This document shows positions 52,431 to 61,253 of a DNA stretch of 64,000 bases, piece by piece (positions within the stretch are counted from its first letter, which is position 1; the number at the start of each line of letters is the position of its first letter). Origin of the DNA: Pedobacter planticolens (lineage in GTDB: Bacteria > Bacteroidota > Bacteroidia > Sphingobacteriales > Sphingobacteriaceae); the NCBI RefSeq assembly GCF_014172375.1, contig NZ_WNXD01000002.1:310001-374000 (forward strand), given 5' to 3'. The notes below the pieces were generated by a model. It was not told the DNA's origin. It made no database searches and saw only the letters and a list, made by a program, of their open reading frames with translations. Both the position numbers and the translations under genes were made by a program.

Positions 52431-52600
52431 TAACTTTGTCGTTACAGAATTGGGGGTAAATTGCTTTTTTGACGGAGGAGAATTAATATAATGAAAGTCT
52501 AATTATTGCATTTGATAATTAGCACGGGGCATTTTAGGGCAATGGCAAGAAGGTTTAAAAAGACTACACGAATTAAATAGCACAGCCATTAATAAAATTA
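52431..52600 (+). other. intergenic stretch with -7 box and remnant of a small frame
   Basis: TAACTTTG at 52431-52438 is a consensus -7 box facing right without a -33 element. Downstream, GGAGGAG precedes an ATG with only three codons. The frame 52519 onward reads LARGILGQWQEGLKRLHELN, looking protein-like but without a start; a one-base shift would join it to ESLIIAFDN upstream. Probably a decayed small gene. Confidence 0.25.
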
Positions 52601-52608
52601 AAATAAGC

Positions 52609-53013
52609 TTAAACCTTTTTCTCATTGTAGTTTGATAGGTGTAATAAAACGTAACTAAACACCCCCATAAAGGTTCCGATCATATCGCTACCAAAATCCC
52701 ACCATTCGGCAGATCTGTAGGTAAACACCTTCCATTGCAATAATTCTATACCTCCACCTAATATTACCGAGATAAGAATTATTTTAAAAATGGTTAATGA
52801 ACGAAAAGTAAAATTATGTTGGTATTTAATTTTGCCATAAAATAGTGAGATGGTGAGTACATAAAAAAAACCTAAATGTGTCATTTTATCAAATCCTTCA
52901 AAAAAGAATTCTGTGCCACTATCTGGCAGTTTTATAACACAAAGCACTAAAACAATAATAGCCCAAAGTATAGACCATCGTTGATGTTTTAGTGCTTTGA
53001 TTGTATTACTCAT
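52609..53013 (-). CDS. VanZ-like membrane protein
   Basis: 134 aa with three or four hydrophobic segments. VanZ signature: FDKMTHLGFFYVLTISLF and GGGIELLQWKVFTYRSAEWWDFGSDMIGTFMG. It starts 3 bp after gcvH, so is co-transcribed with it. In several Bacteroidota, gcvH and vanZ-like genes lie next to sprA, as here. Confidence 0.88.
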   Translation of the reverse strand: MSNTIKALKHQRWSILWAIIVLVLCVIKLPDSGTEFFFEGFDKMTHLGFFYVLTISLFYGKIKYQHNFTFRSLTIFKIILISVILGGGIELLQWKVFTYRSAEWWDFGSDMIGTFMGVFSYVLLHLSNYNEKKV

Positions 53014-53016
53014 TAA

Positions 53017-53397
53017 TTAAGCACCAACTAAAGCTTTGTAGTCTTCTGCGCCTAATAATCCATCAACTTCAGTTGCATCTGTTAGCGATACTTTAACCAT
53101 CCATCCTTTACCATAAGGATCAGAGTTTACCAGCTCAGGGTTATCATTTAAATCACCATTTACTTCTAAAACAGTAGCTGTTATAGGCATAAATAAATCT
53201 GAAACCGTTTTAACTGCTTCTACAGTACCAAAAACTTCATCTTTACTTACTTCAGAGCCAACGCTATTAATATCGATATACACAATATCACCTAACTCAC
53301 GCTGTGCGAAATCTGTAATACCAATAAAAGCTTCGCTATCTGACACTCTTACCCATTCGTGGTCTTTGGTGTATTTTAATTCTGATGGAAAATTCAT
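53017..53397 (-). CDS. gcvH: glycine cleavage system H protein
   Basis: 126 aa. Lipoyl lysine K63 in [15 protein letters not shown]. Shuttles the aminomethyl group in glycine cleavage. Other gcv genes are not in the window. It has its own consensus promoter that overlaps the end of sprA's spacer. Confidence 0.96.
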   Translation of the reverse strand: MNFPSELKYTKDHEWVRVSDSEAFIGITDFAQRELGDIVYIDINSVGSEVSKDEVFGTVEAVKTVSDLFMPITATVLEVNGDLNDNPELVNSDPYGKGWMVKVSLTDATEVDGLLGAEDYKALVGA

Positions 53398-53459
53398 TGT
53401 TTTTATATTAGTTTTTTAATCAATCTGTTTTTATCGAGCTTGAAAAACTCTACTGGCAT

Positions 53460-53490
53460 CAAAGGTAATTATTAAACGCATTTATACCAA
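53460..53490 (-). promoter_or_regulatory. gcvH promoter
   Basis: Minus strand TTG (53488-53490), 20 bp, TACCTTTG (53460-53467), exact consensus. It starts just past the sprA stop codon. The predicted leader is about 60 nt. Confidence 0.72.
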
Positions 53491-53493
53491 TTA

Positions 53494-56400
53494 CTAATTT
53501 AGAGTTATGCGCAAACTAAATCCGAAATTGCTAAATGAGGTATTAAATGATTGAGAAGTATAAGGTTTAGTAAGATTAGAATCGTAGAAAAGCTTCACAT
53601 TAAAACGTTGGTTTAATACATAATCTACACTCGGTCTTAAAGTAATATTTTTTTGTCCAGATGAAACTTCCGCCTCAGCAATATCTGCTCTATAAATTAC
53701 CGTTTTATTATCTCTAACAGCAACATCTAGTTTGAAATCCATATTATTATTCATTTTCATTTGGCTAAACCAACCAAAAGGAAATCTAAATTTAGTGGTT
53801 CGATAGCCTAATCCGAATACCATGTTATTTTCAGATAATTGTGCCAATTGACTATTTGATAAACTCAATGCCATTATACGTGTTTTATTAATCTCGAAGT
53901 TGGCAGTTAAATTGTTTTTCAATCTGGTATCAATTCCAATTAAAGGAGCAAATTGTTCTGAAATACTAACTTGAGCAAATTGATATAACGGCAAGAAATT
54001 CTGATTTACATCTCTACTGCTTACAAAACCATCCGTTTCTTGATATTTTAACAAGCTATTAAATCCGTTTACACTATACGTAGAACGATAACCATGTCTT
54101 AGACCTAATTCAGAAAATCGCTCGGCAATGAAAGGAATTTTCGTTAAACCACCATATGTAATTCTCCAATTTGGCAAAGGTATTTTTGGCAAATTATTTA
54201 AGCTCATTGTATTTGCATTTTTGCCTGTATACGCTGCAATAAATGAAGAAATTACTACGTCTTGTGCATTTTTATCGTAACCATCTGCATATCCATTGGT
54301 GTTACCAGTTGAATTTGGATTTTCACTTCCCAATCGACGAGAAATAGTTTGTCTATTAGCCATAAACTCATTAAACAAACTCGAAACCACACTTCCATTC
54401 TTATCTTTAAAAGCTGTTCCTAATGTAATAATAGATACACTATAATCGCCAGTTGTGGTTGGACTCAAATTTCTGAAAGAACTAATGCTGTTATCGTATT
54501 TAAAGTTGGTCGAATAATTTAACGTTCTATTTCTAGTAGCTGTTAAAGTAACTTTAAAATCTTTTAATGGTTCAATAGTACTTGTTAACTGAAAATCTTC
54601 ACGTAACGTATTAATATATAATTGCGTTTGAAGTTCATCGGTTGATAGCCAACCATTATTTAGTGCCATTTCTCTAATATCTCTTTGGCTACCAAATATA
54701 AAACCAAAGCCTGGTGCTCCGGTAACATCATCTATTCCAAAATATTTGGTTTTAGGTAAATATCCTGGCAAAAATGTTCCTTTGGTTTGAGTAAAGGCCA
54801 CATTTATGTTTTTAATACTAGTTAATAGACCTACCAAAACATCAGAAAATTTATTAATCGTATCTGTTTTATTTAAACTCCTTTTTACGAATCCTAACTT
54901 ATTATACAAAGTAGTCATACTTAAGGTTGGATTTACCTGTATCGTTCTTGAGTTTTGAATTGTATTACCAAGATTAACATTTGGATCTCTTAACGTAGCC
55001 AATGGCTCAGTTTGCCAGTTAAAATTAGTGCCGTAAATTGTTGCAATATTAATCCAATCTAATCCAGGTATTTTATTAATTGGTAAATTATATCTGATAT
55101 TTAAGTTGTGATTGTAATCTGTTGTACGTCCTAATGTTTTTAAGTTTTGCCAAAGTGTATCTCTTTTTAAACCTTCAATTTTTCCATCTGGTTCGTCTAT
55201 TATCGAGTAATTTGTTGCGTCAAAATCTAAACTCAAAGAGTTTGTTAAATCCCATGCGATGCCATAAACCCTTGATACCAAAAAGTTCTTATTAAATGTT
55301 GTATTAATTGGGATGAAATTATTTGGATCATTATTTCGCAATGTGTTTTCAGAATAAAAACGATCTACATCTATTCTAAAATTGATAGAACTTGGCAATA
55401 AAGTGAAATTAAAATCCTTCAATAATTTCAAGGTATTCGATTTAATTAACTTATCAAATGGCAAATAACTTTTAGGCGTACTTGCATAATTATATCCTAA
55501 TGAAGCTCTATATGTGTTTTGAATACTTGTTTCATTGATAAAATCACGATGTGAAAATTTACTCTGCGAATAAGAAACATTAAAATTCTCTATATCCCAT
55601 AACCTTACTTTCTTTTCTGTATTAAGTCGTTCTTTACGTACATTGGTAAAGTTAATACTACTTCTAGTGGTATAATCTTGAGCAAAATTTAGAATAGAAT
55701 CACGTTGAACTTTTGATGCTCCATTTAGTGCATTTTTCAATTCGATATCTGGCGTACGCGGATCATATTGTGGGGTAAGTACTTGTTTAGAATAACTAAT
55801 ATACATTGGTATTTTGATTCCTGATTTTTGCGGCAAGAATTTACCTAACTCTACACTTGATGAAACATCAAAAAAAGTATTATCTGATCTATTGCGTTCG
55901 CTAACTTTCTTTTCTAAAGAACCAAAACCGATGGTAGATTTACTTCCTGAAATATTTAAATCTGCAAAATCAGCCAATTTTGCATTCATTCTAGCAGTCG
56001 CAGCCCAACCTCCACGTTCATCAAATTCGGTTAATCGAAGTTCATTAAACCAAACTTGTGCATTTTTCTCCATACCGTCATCACCTGCTGGTGAAGCTGG
56101 ATTACGTAATGGATTTTTAAGCCCTAACATGTAAACTCTAACTTTACTCATATCAGGTTGACCTTTTACAATAATGGTATTTCCTTTATCAATAAACGTA
56201 AAAGGCACATTTATCGGCCAAGGTAATCCGCCAGTTGTGCGAGCATTATTTCTAGCTGTTTTGGCTTTTTGGAATAACTCCAAATCGATGTCCATTTTAT
56301 TCTGATCTGGCCAAATCGCATATGGATCGCTAGTACCAGGCAATGTAACTTTTAATGGTTGGTTGTATTCGTAATAATTATCTTGATTATCAGTTCCGAT

Positions 56401-59400
56401 ACGTAAAAAAGCACTTAAATCATTATCAGCCAAATCCGAACCATTAATCGCTTCCAAATGGATATACATTTCTAGTCGTTTGTACGATCTAAAATCATTA
56501 ATTGCAGTTTTAAACGCAGCTCTACCATAACCATCTCTTAATTTTTTTATAATTACCGCAAGAGATTGTTCATTTTGACGTGTATCTCCACGATAATTAC
56601 TAAAATCACGTTCACGTTCAATTCCTGGAGGTACTACATAAGGTATTGGTGTGCGTTTACCGTTCTCTTCTATATTTACTGTGGCAACTTCTAAAGTAGA
56701 ATTATCAGGGCTTGCAGGCAACAATGAAGGATCAGCAATTACTTTAAGCGCCTCATTTTTAGCATTATACTGTCTCCATTCACCTCTTACTAATTGGATT
56801 TTCGCAAACCTTAAAATCGCTGTATCTGCAAAATTTGTCATAAATAGCCTAACAAATCGTATCGATTTAAAATCCTGAATTCCACCTACTTTTTGTTGAT
56901 ATTGCGCTAAAGGAATACGAATTTGATACCAAGTCGCATTTTGAGTTTGGCCGTTAGCAAGCTTCACTTGTGAAACAACTTTATCGGTTACAAAGTTTTG
57001 TCCTACAATTAAATCTCCTGGGCGCATAGACACTTTGTACTGAAAATATTCATCAGATTGTGTCATGTTGTTATCTCTATTAATGTCTTCGCCATCTGGC
57101 AACGAAGTTGATGCCGAATTTTCTAAACCTAATTCCTCGGCAGATTGTTGCGAAGTTTTAGAATTCCCTTCCGTACCATTGTAATTTTGATAACGTTTTA
57201 AAATACCAGCATTGCTATTATCCAAATTAGTTCCTCTAAAATAAGAGTAATCATCAGATGATGGATCGTTTTCAAAAGCTAGCGCCGCATCAGGGTTTAA
57301 CTGTGATTTAATCTGATTAATTAATATTGCAAACTTTACTTTCTCATTTGTATTTGATAAACCATCTAAACCCACATCTTGGGCTTTTCTGGCGGCTGGT
57401 TCATTATCAAAAGCCTGTACAACTGGTTGTAATTTAGCTACTCGTCCCCAACTGGTTTCATCATATTTAGATGGATCTTCGTTTGCAGGCAATCCATTTT
57501 CTAACGACTTTCTGCCGTCTTTTAAAATGTCTTCAGAAATATTTCCAATATTAAAATACAAATCTCCACCTTGTGATGTTGGTTTGTACATATACGGATC
57601 CATTACCCAAAGCTCAATATATTCGATGTTATTCGCCTCAAAATCGTTAATATCTACCCGTCTGGTAATACCACCCCAACGTGCTTTTGGGTTATTTAAC
57701 AAACCATTTGCAGAAAAACCAGTGGTGGTATAATTGTAAGGTCCACGAATGCTAGGATAATAAGCTAAATCTAAAGTGGGTAAATTAATAGCCTGACCAG
57801 TACTTATTTCTTTAAATGGAAATACTTCTTGTTCAATGATTTCCCGCACATAGTGATTAGATAATTCGGCAGTATTATTTCTTAAACTTGAAGGTATTGT
57901 TGTTGAATTTTTAAGATAAAATGTCGGGTCGATATTATAGAAAGCCAGTTTTGCTCTATTGTAACCATAAGCTAAATTATCTACCATTTGCGATTCTGGG
58001 AAAAGCTGTGGCGTACCCGCTATTTGCCATGGCACCGAACTTTTAAGATCAATAATTGATCGAGATGCCTCGAAATCATCTAAATAACTTGAACCACCTT
58101 TTTCTCCGCCAGAATTTATAGCACTCGGATGTCCCGGAATTAATTGCGCATATTCTCCTGCAAACGTAATACTTGATGGAGCTTTGGTAGATATAAAAGG
58201 AATTTTATCGACTAATTTGGTCAAAAACCGAGATGGCGAACTATAATTCATATCGAAGCCGAAAATGGTATTTGAAATCGGTTCTTCTAAATAATTTACT
58301 TTTTGAGTTAACGGTTTCTCCGTGAGGTTCATGAACGTACCACCCAAAGTCAGTTTATTATTTACATGATAATCTAAACGCGTACCAAAGAGCGAACGTT
58401 GTTGCAATCCAAAAAGTTCATTATTTTCTGTTGTAATTCTTATCGGCTGACCAGAAGTTAACAATGCAGTATTTACAATTTTAACTCTTCCACCCTGATA
58501 ATCTACAGTAAAATCGGCTCCTTCTTGCAATGGAATTGTTCCAGCAAAAACTTTTACAGAACCTTCGGTTACATTGATAGAATTTAACGAAAATTCTGAC
58601 GCAATTTCAGATTGATAAGCTCCTTTTATAATGTACAAATTTTTATTACTAAACTGTTGTTGCGCCGCAACCTTTGTTGAATCATATAATTGCTGATAAG
58701 TATATTTATCAGCTAAAGCTTGCTCTGCTGGAAGATTAAATTTAGTCGCCAAATCACTTCCAAATGGTTCGATTAAAGGAAAAATTATTCTTCCATTTAA
58801 AGGATCTATAGTAACGTAACCGCTATTTGTATTATTAATTAAGCTGCTTAATCCAGCTCCCGTTGGAGAATAATTACTCTGGCTATTTTGCTGATTTTGA
58901 CTGCTTACAAAAGGTTTATTCTCTGCTTCAAAGTCAAAAACACCATCTGGTTTACGTTCTTTTTGCTGATTTAATTGATCTAAATTAGTTAGCGCAATGT
59001 ATTGTTTTAGAGCAGTTTTTGTACCTTCTCTAATCAAAGGCATTTCTATTCCTGTCTTATCATCAATTCTAAAAATATCTAATTTAAAGTTCTGATTACT
59101 AATTTGATAACCACCAATAGAATAGATGTTTTTCATCATCAAATCCCAAGTTGGCAAATTAGTTTTTATAGTTTCATTCTTTAATAATTTCGAATACAAT
59201 ACTTTCGGTTTTTCCTGATCAAAAGTTACATCGGTAGAAAATTCTCCTACTTGATATTCAACTCCGTTGTACGTATAACGATAAGAAACCGCCAAAACTT
59301 CATCCGCATTTAAAGCATTATTTAAGGAAATATAACCCAATTGAGGTTGAAAATTATATTCTCTATCCGTTAATTTTCTGGCGTATGTTAATTTCGCAAA

Positions 59401-60651
59401 ATTATCTGTCGCACCATTTGCTGCAAAATAAGAAATTACACTATTGCTATTTGTTAATCGAGAATCTGGCGGAATATTCGCCAATAAATTATTGGATTGT
59501 GTTGGAAAAGTGGGGTTAGTAAAAGCGGATGGTAAAACCGAAGAACCACCCGTTACTTGTGCGGTATTATAAGGTTGATTTTCTCCTAAATCAAGAAAAG
59601 CCAAAACATCTCTTGAATCCTGAGTATTTCCAGTTTTATTGGTAATCCAAACCTCAATTTTTGTAACTAAAATTCCTGAAGTTATGGTTGGTGGATTTGA
59701 TAAAGACTTATTGTAATTATCTCGAAAATATTTACCTAAAAAGTAGTGTTTATTGGCCTCATAATCACTGCCGCTAAGTCTATATTCATTTTGTTGAGCA
59801 CCATTATTTATCTGTATTTCTTTAGATTGTGATTTCTGTTGTGTAAATACAGCGGCTACGTCTAGTTTGCCAAATTGCAATTGGGTTTTAATTCCAAATA
59901 AGGCTTGTGTACCATTAATTAATGTACTATTTAATGGTAGACTTACATTACCCGCTTCAATTTTTTTAATGATATCATCCTTACCACCTGTATAATCTAA
60001 TTTAACCTGATTTTCAAAATCAAACTGAGCCTCAGTATTGTAGTTCATTTTGATTTTCATCTTCGTTCCAATATCACCCACAACATCCATTTGGATACGT
60101 TGGTTAAAATCGAAATTGCTTTGAACTCGCTGTCTTTCGTTAAATAAAGGGTTTTCATTTTTATTTATACGACCTAAAAATGTAAGTTCAGCATCTCCAC
60201 GAGGTTGAATATCAATTGTAGTTCCACCAAATATTTTTTCAAAAACTCGGCTATTGATTTTTACCTGAGGGATAATTCCTGTTTTTCTTACATCAGCAAT
60301 TTCTGCATTCGATAAAATGCGCCAGTTATCACGTTTAATCTCACTGTTTACTAATCTTAAATATTGCTCAATAGTTAAATATTGAGGAGGCGAATACAGT
60401 CTACCTCCAACACGTTCGGTAATAATGTATCGTTTATTTTGTGCGTCATATTCAACTTCCCTTTTGATATTTTCGGGCAAAGTTAAAAATGGATTGGTGT
60501 AGGTCCTTAGACCTAAATATTGCTTTTCACGTAAATTAAAAGAGTTTTTTAACGAATCTGCTCTCGACTTTGAGGGCGTAACTTGAGAAAAGGCACTTTT
60601 GCCTACAAAGATAAAAAACAAGAAAATACTTAGAACAAGTGCGTTTCTCAA
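53494..60651 (-). CDS. sprA: SprA (Sov), outer membrane translocon of the type IX secretion system
   Basis: 2385 aa, the size of SprA (about 2400). SprA forms the giant 36-strand barrel through which type IX cargo crosses the outer membrane. Signal peptide MRNALVLSIFLFFIFVGKSAFSQ, then repeated outer membrane beta-strands. Family-typical: GYISLNNALNADEVLAVSYRYT, the GYVTIDPLNGRIIFPLIEPFGSDL region and the closing FSNFGFSLRITL. The order maeB-ruvA-sprA-gcvH-vanZ fits the known sprA neighbourhood. Cargo and other T9SS parts (PorV, Plug, GldKLMN) are elsewhere. Confidence 0.95.
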   Translation of the reverse strand: MRNALVLSIFLFFIFVGKSAFSQVTPSKSRADSLKNSFNLREKQYLGLRTYTNPFLTLPENIKREVEYDAQNKRYIITERVGGRLYSPPQYLTIEQYLRLVNSEIKRDNWRILSNAEIADVRKTGIIPQVKINSRVFEKIFGGTTIDIQPRGDAELTFLGRINKNENPLFNERQRVQSNFDFNQRIQMDVVGDIGTKMKIKMNYNTEAQFDFENQVKLDYTGGKDDIIKKIEAGNVSLPLNSTLINGTQALFGIKTQLQFGKLDVAAVFTQQKSQSKEIQINNGAQQNEYRLSGSDYEANKHYFLGKYFRDNYNKSLSNPPTITSGILVTKIEVWITNKTGNTQDSRDVLAFLDLGENQPYNTAQVTGGSSVLPSAFTNPTFPTQSNNLLANIPPDSRLTNSNSVISYFAANGATDNFAKLTYARKLTDREYNFQPQLGYISLNNALNADEVLAVSYRYTYNGVEYQVGEFSTDVTFDQEKPKVLYSKLLKNETIKTNLPTWDLMMKNIYSIGGYQISNQNFKLDIFRIDDKTGIEMPLIREGTKTALKQYIALTNLDQLNQQKERKPDGVFDFEAENKPFVSSQNQQNSQSNYSPTGAGLSSLINNTNSGYVTIDPLNGRIIFPLIEPFGSDLATKFNLPAEQALADKYTYQQLYDSTKVAAQQQFSNKNLYIIKGAYQSEIASEFSLNSINVTEGSVKVFAGTIPLQEGADFTVDYQGGRVKIVNTALLTSGQPIRITTENNELFGLQQRSLFGTRLDYHVNNKLTLGGTFMNLTEKPLTQKVNYLEEPISNTIFGFDMNYSSPSRFLTKLVDKIPFISTKAPSSITFAGEYAQLIPGHPSAINSGGEKGGSSYLDDFEASRSIIDLKSSVPWQIAGTPQLFPESQMVDNLAYGYNRAKLAFYNIDPTFYLKNSTTIPSSLRNNTAELSNHYVREIIEQEVFPFKEISTGQAINLPTLDLAYYPSIRGPYNYTTTGFSANGLLNNPKARWGGITRRVDINDFEANNIEYIELWVMDPYMYKPTSQGGDLYFNIGNISEDILKDGRKSLENGLPANEDPSKYDETSWGRVAKLQPVVQAFDNEPAARKAQDVGLDGLSNTNEKVKFAILINQIKSQLNPDAALAFENDPSSDDYSYFRGTNLDNSNAGILKRYQNYNGTEGNSKTSQQSAEELGLENSASTSLPDGEDINRDNNMTQSDEYFQYKVSMRPGDLIVGQNFVTDKVVSQVKLANGQTQNATWYQIRIPLAQYQQKVGGIQDFKSIRFVRLFMTNFADTAILRFAKIQLVRGEWRQYNAKNEALKVIADPSLLPASPDNSTLEVATVNIEENGKRTPIPYVVPPGIERERDFSNYRGDTRQNEQSLAVIIKKLRDGYGRAAFKTAINDFRSYKRLEMYIHLEAINGSDLADNDLSAFLRIGTDNQDNYYEYNQPLKVTLPGTSDPYAIWPDQNKMDIDLELFQKAKTARNNARTTGGLPWPINVPFTFIDKGNTIIVKGQPDMSKVRVYMLGLKNPLRNPASPAGDDGMEKNAQVWFNELRLTEFDERGGWAATARMNAKLADFADLNISGSKSTIGFGSLEKKVSERNRSDNTFFDVSSSVELGKFLPQKSGIKIPMYISYSKQVLTPQYDPRTPDIELKNALNGASKVQRDSILNFAQDYTTRSSINFTNVRKERLNTEKKVRLWDIENFNVSYSQSKFSHRDFINETSIQNTYRASLGYNYASTPKSYLPFDKLIKSNTLKLLKDFNFTLLPSSINFRIDVDRFYSENTLRNNDPNNFIPINTTFNKNFLVSRVYGIAWDLTNSLSLDFDATNYSIIDEPDGKIEGLKRDTLWQNLKTLGRTTDYNHNLNIRYNLPINKIPGLDWINIATIYGTNFNWQTEPLATLRDPNVNLGNTIQNSRTIQVNPTLSMTTLYNKLGFVKRSLNKTDTINKFSDVLVGLLTSIKNINVAFTQTKGTFLPGYLPKTKYFGIDDVTGAPGFGFIFGSQRDIREMALNNGWLSTDELQTQLYINTLREDFQLTSTIEPLKDFKVTLTATRNRTLNYSTNFKYDNSISSFRNLSPTTTGDYSVSIITLGTAFKDKNGSVVSSLFNEFMANRQTISRRLGSENPNSTGNTNGYADGYDKNAQDVVISSFIAAYTGKNANTMSLNNLPKIPLPNWRITYGGLTKIPFIAERFSELGLRHGYRSTYSVNGFNSLLKYQETDGFVSSRDVNQNFLPLYQFAQVSISEQFAPLIGIDTRLKNNLTANFEINKTRIMALSLSNSQLAQLSENNMVFGLGYRTTKFRFPFGWFSQMKMNNNMDFKLDVAVRDNKTVIYRADIAEAEVSSGQKNITLRPSVDYVLNQRFNVKLFYDSNLTKPYTSQSFNTSFSNFGFSLRITLN

Positions 60652-60662
60652 GCGAAATTAAA

Positions 60663-61247
60663 TTATAAATTTTTTAAAGCTATTTTAATCATTTGCTCTA
60701 CAGTTAAATCCTGATCTGTTCTTTTAACAGCATTATCTATGGCTTTTTCTGCAACTTGTTTACCAAATCCGAGCATAATTAATGCAGATAACGCCTCATC
60801 TCTAGTTGTATTATGCAAAGGCATAGAAATTAAAGAATCAGGTCCTTCTTTCTTCAGTTTATCTTGTAATTCTAGTACTATTCTTTGAGCAGATTTCGCC
60901 CCAATCCCCTTAATTTGCTGTATTAAAGCCACATCCGCCTGTATAATTGCATTTTGAATTTCTACTGGAGTAATAGACGAAAGCATCATTCTACATGTAG
61001 TCGGACCGATACCAGATACCGAAATTAAATGCAAAAACAGTCTTCTTTCACCCTCATCAGCAAAACCATACAGCGTATGCGCATCTTCTTTAACATGTAA
61101 CCAAGTGTATACCTTGCATCGCTCTGCATTAGCTAAAGCGGAATAAGTATTTAGCGATATATTGATGTGGTAACCTACACCTCCAGCTTCTACAACAATA
61201 TATGTTGGACACTTAAATGTTAACTTACCATCAATATATGCAAACAT
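60663..61247 (-). CDS. ruvA: Holliday junction DNA helicase subunit RuvA
   Basis: 194 aa: OB-fold N-terminus (MFAYIDGKLTF), two helix-hairpin-helix motifs (SVSGIGPTTCRMML at about 75; IKGIGAKSAQRIVLELQDKL at about 110) and a C-terminal RuvB-binding domain. Binds four-way junctions. It ends 11 bp before sprA and starts 6 bp after maeB, so all three may share one transcript. Confidence 0.97.
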   Translation of the reverse strand: MFAYIDGKLTFKCPTYIVVEAGGVGYHINISLNTYSALANAERCKVYTWLHVKEDAHTLYGFADEGERRLFLHLISVSGIGPTTCRMMLSSITPVEIQNAIIQADVALIQQIKGIGAKSAQRIVLELQDKLKKEGPDSLISMPLHNTTRDEALSALIMLGFGKQVAEKAIDNAVKRTDQDLTVEQMIKIALKNL

Positions 61248-61253
61248 GAGCGA

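Noticed and set aside
52542..52580. 12-codon basic peptide MARRFKKTTRIK
   Set aside because: Too short, with no ribosome site directly before it, and out of frame with the more protein-like remnant at the same place.
53398..53459. Glycine riboswitch in the gcvH leader
   Set aside because: The roughly 60-nt leader is too short and lacks the conserved glycine aptamer core.
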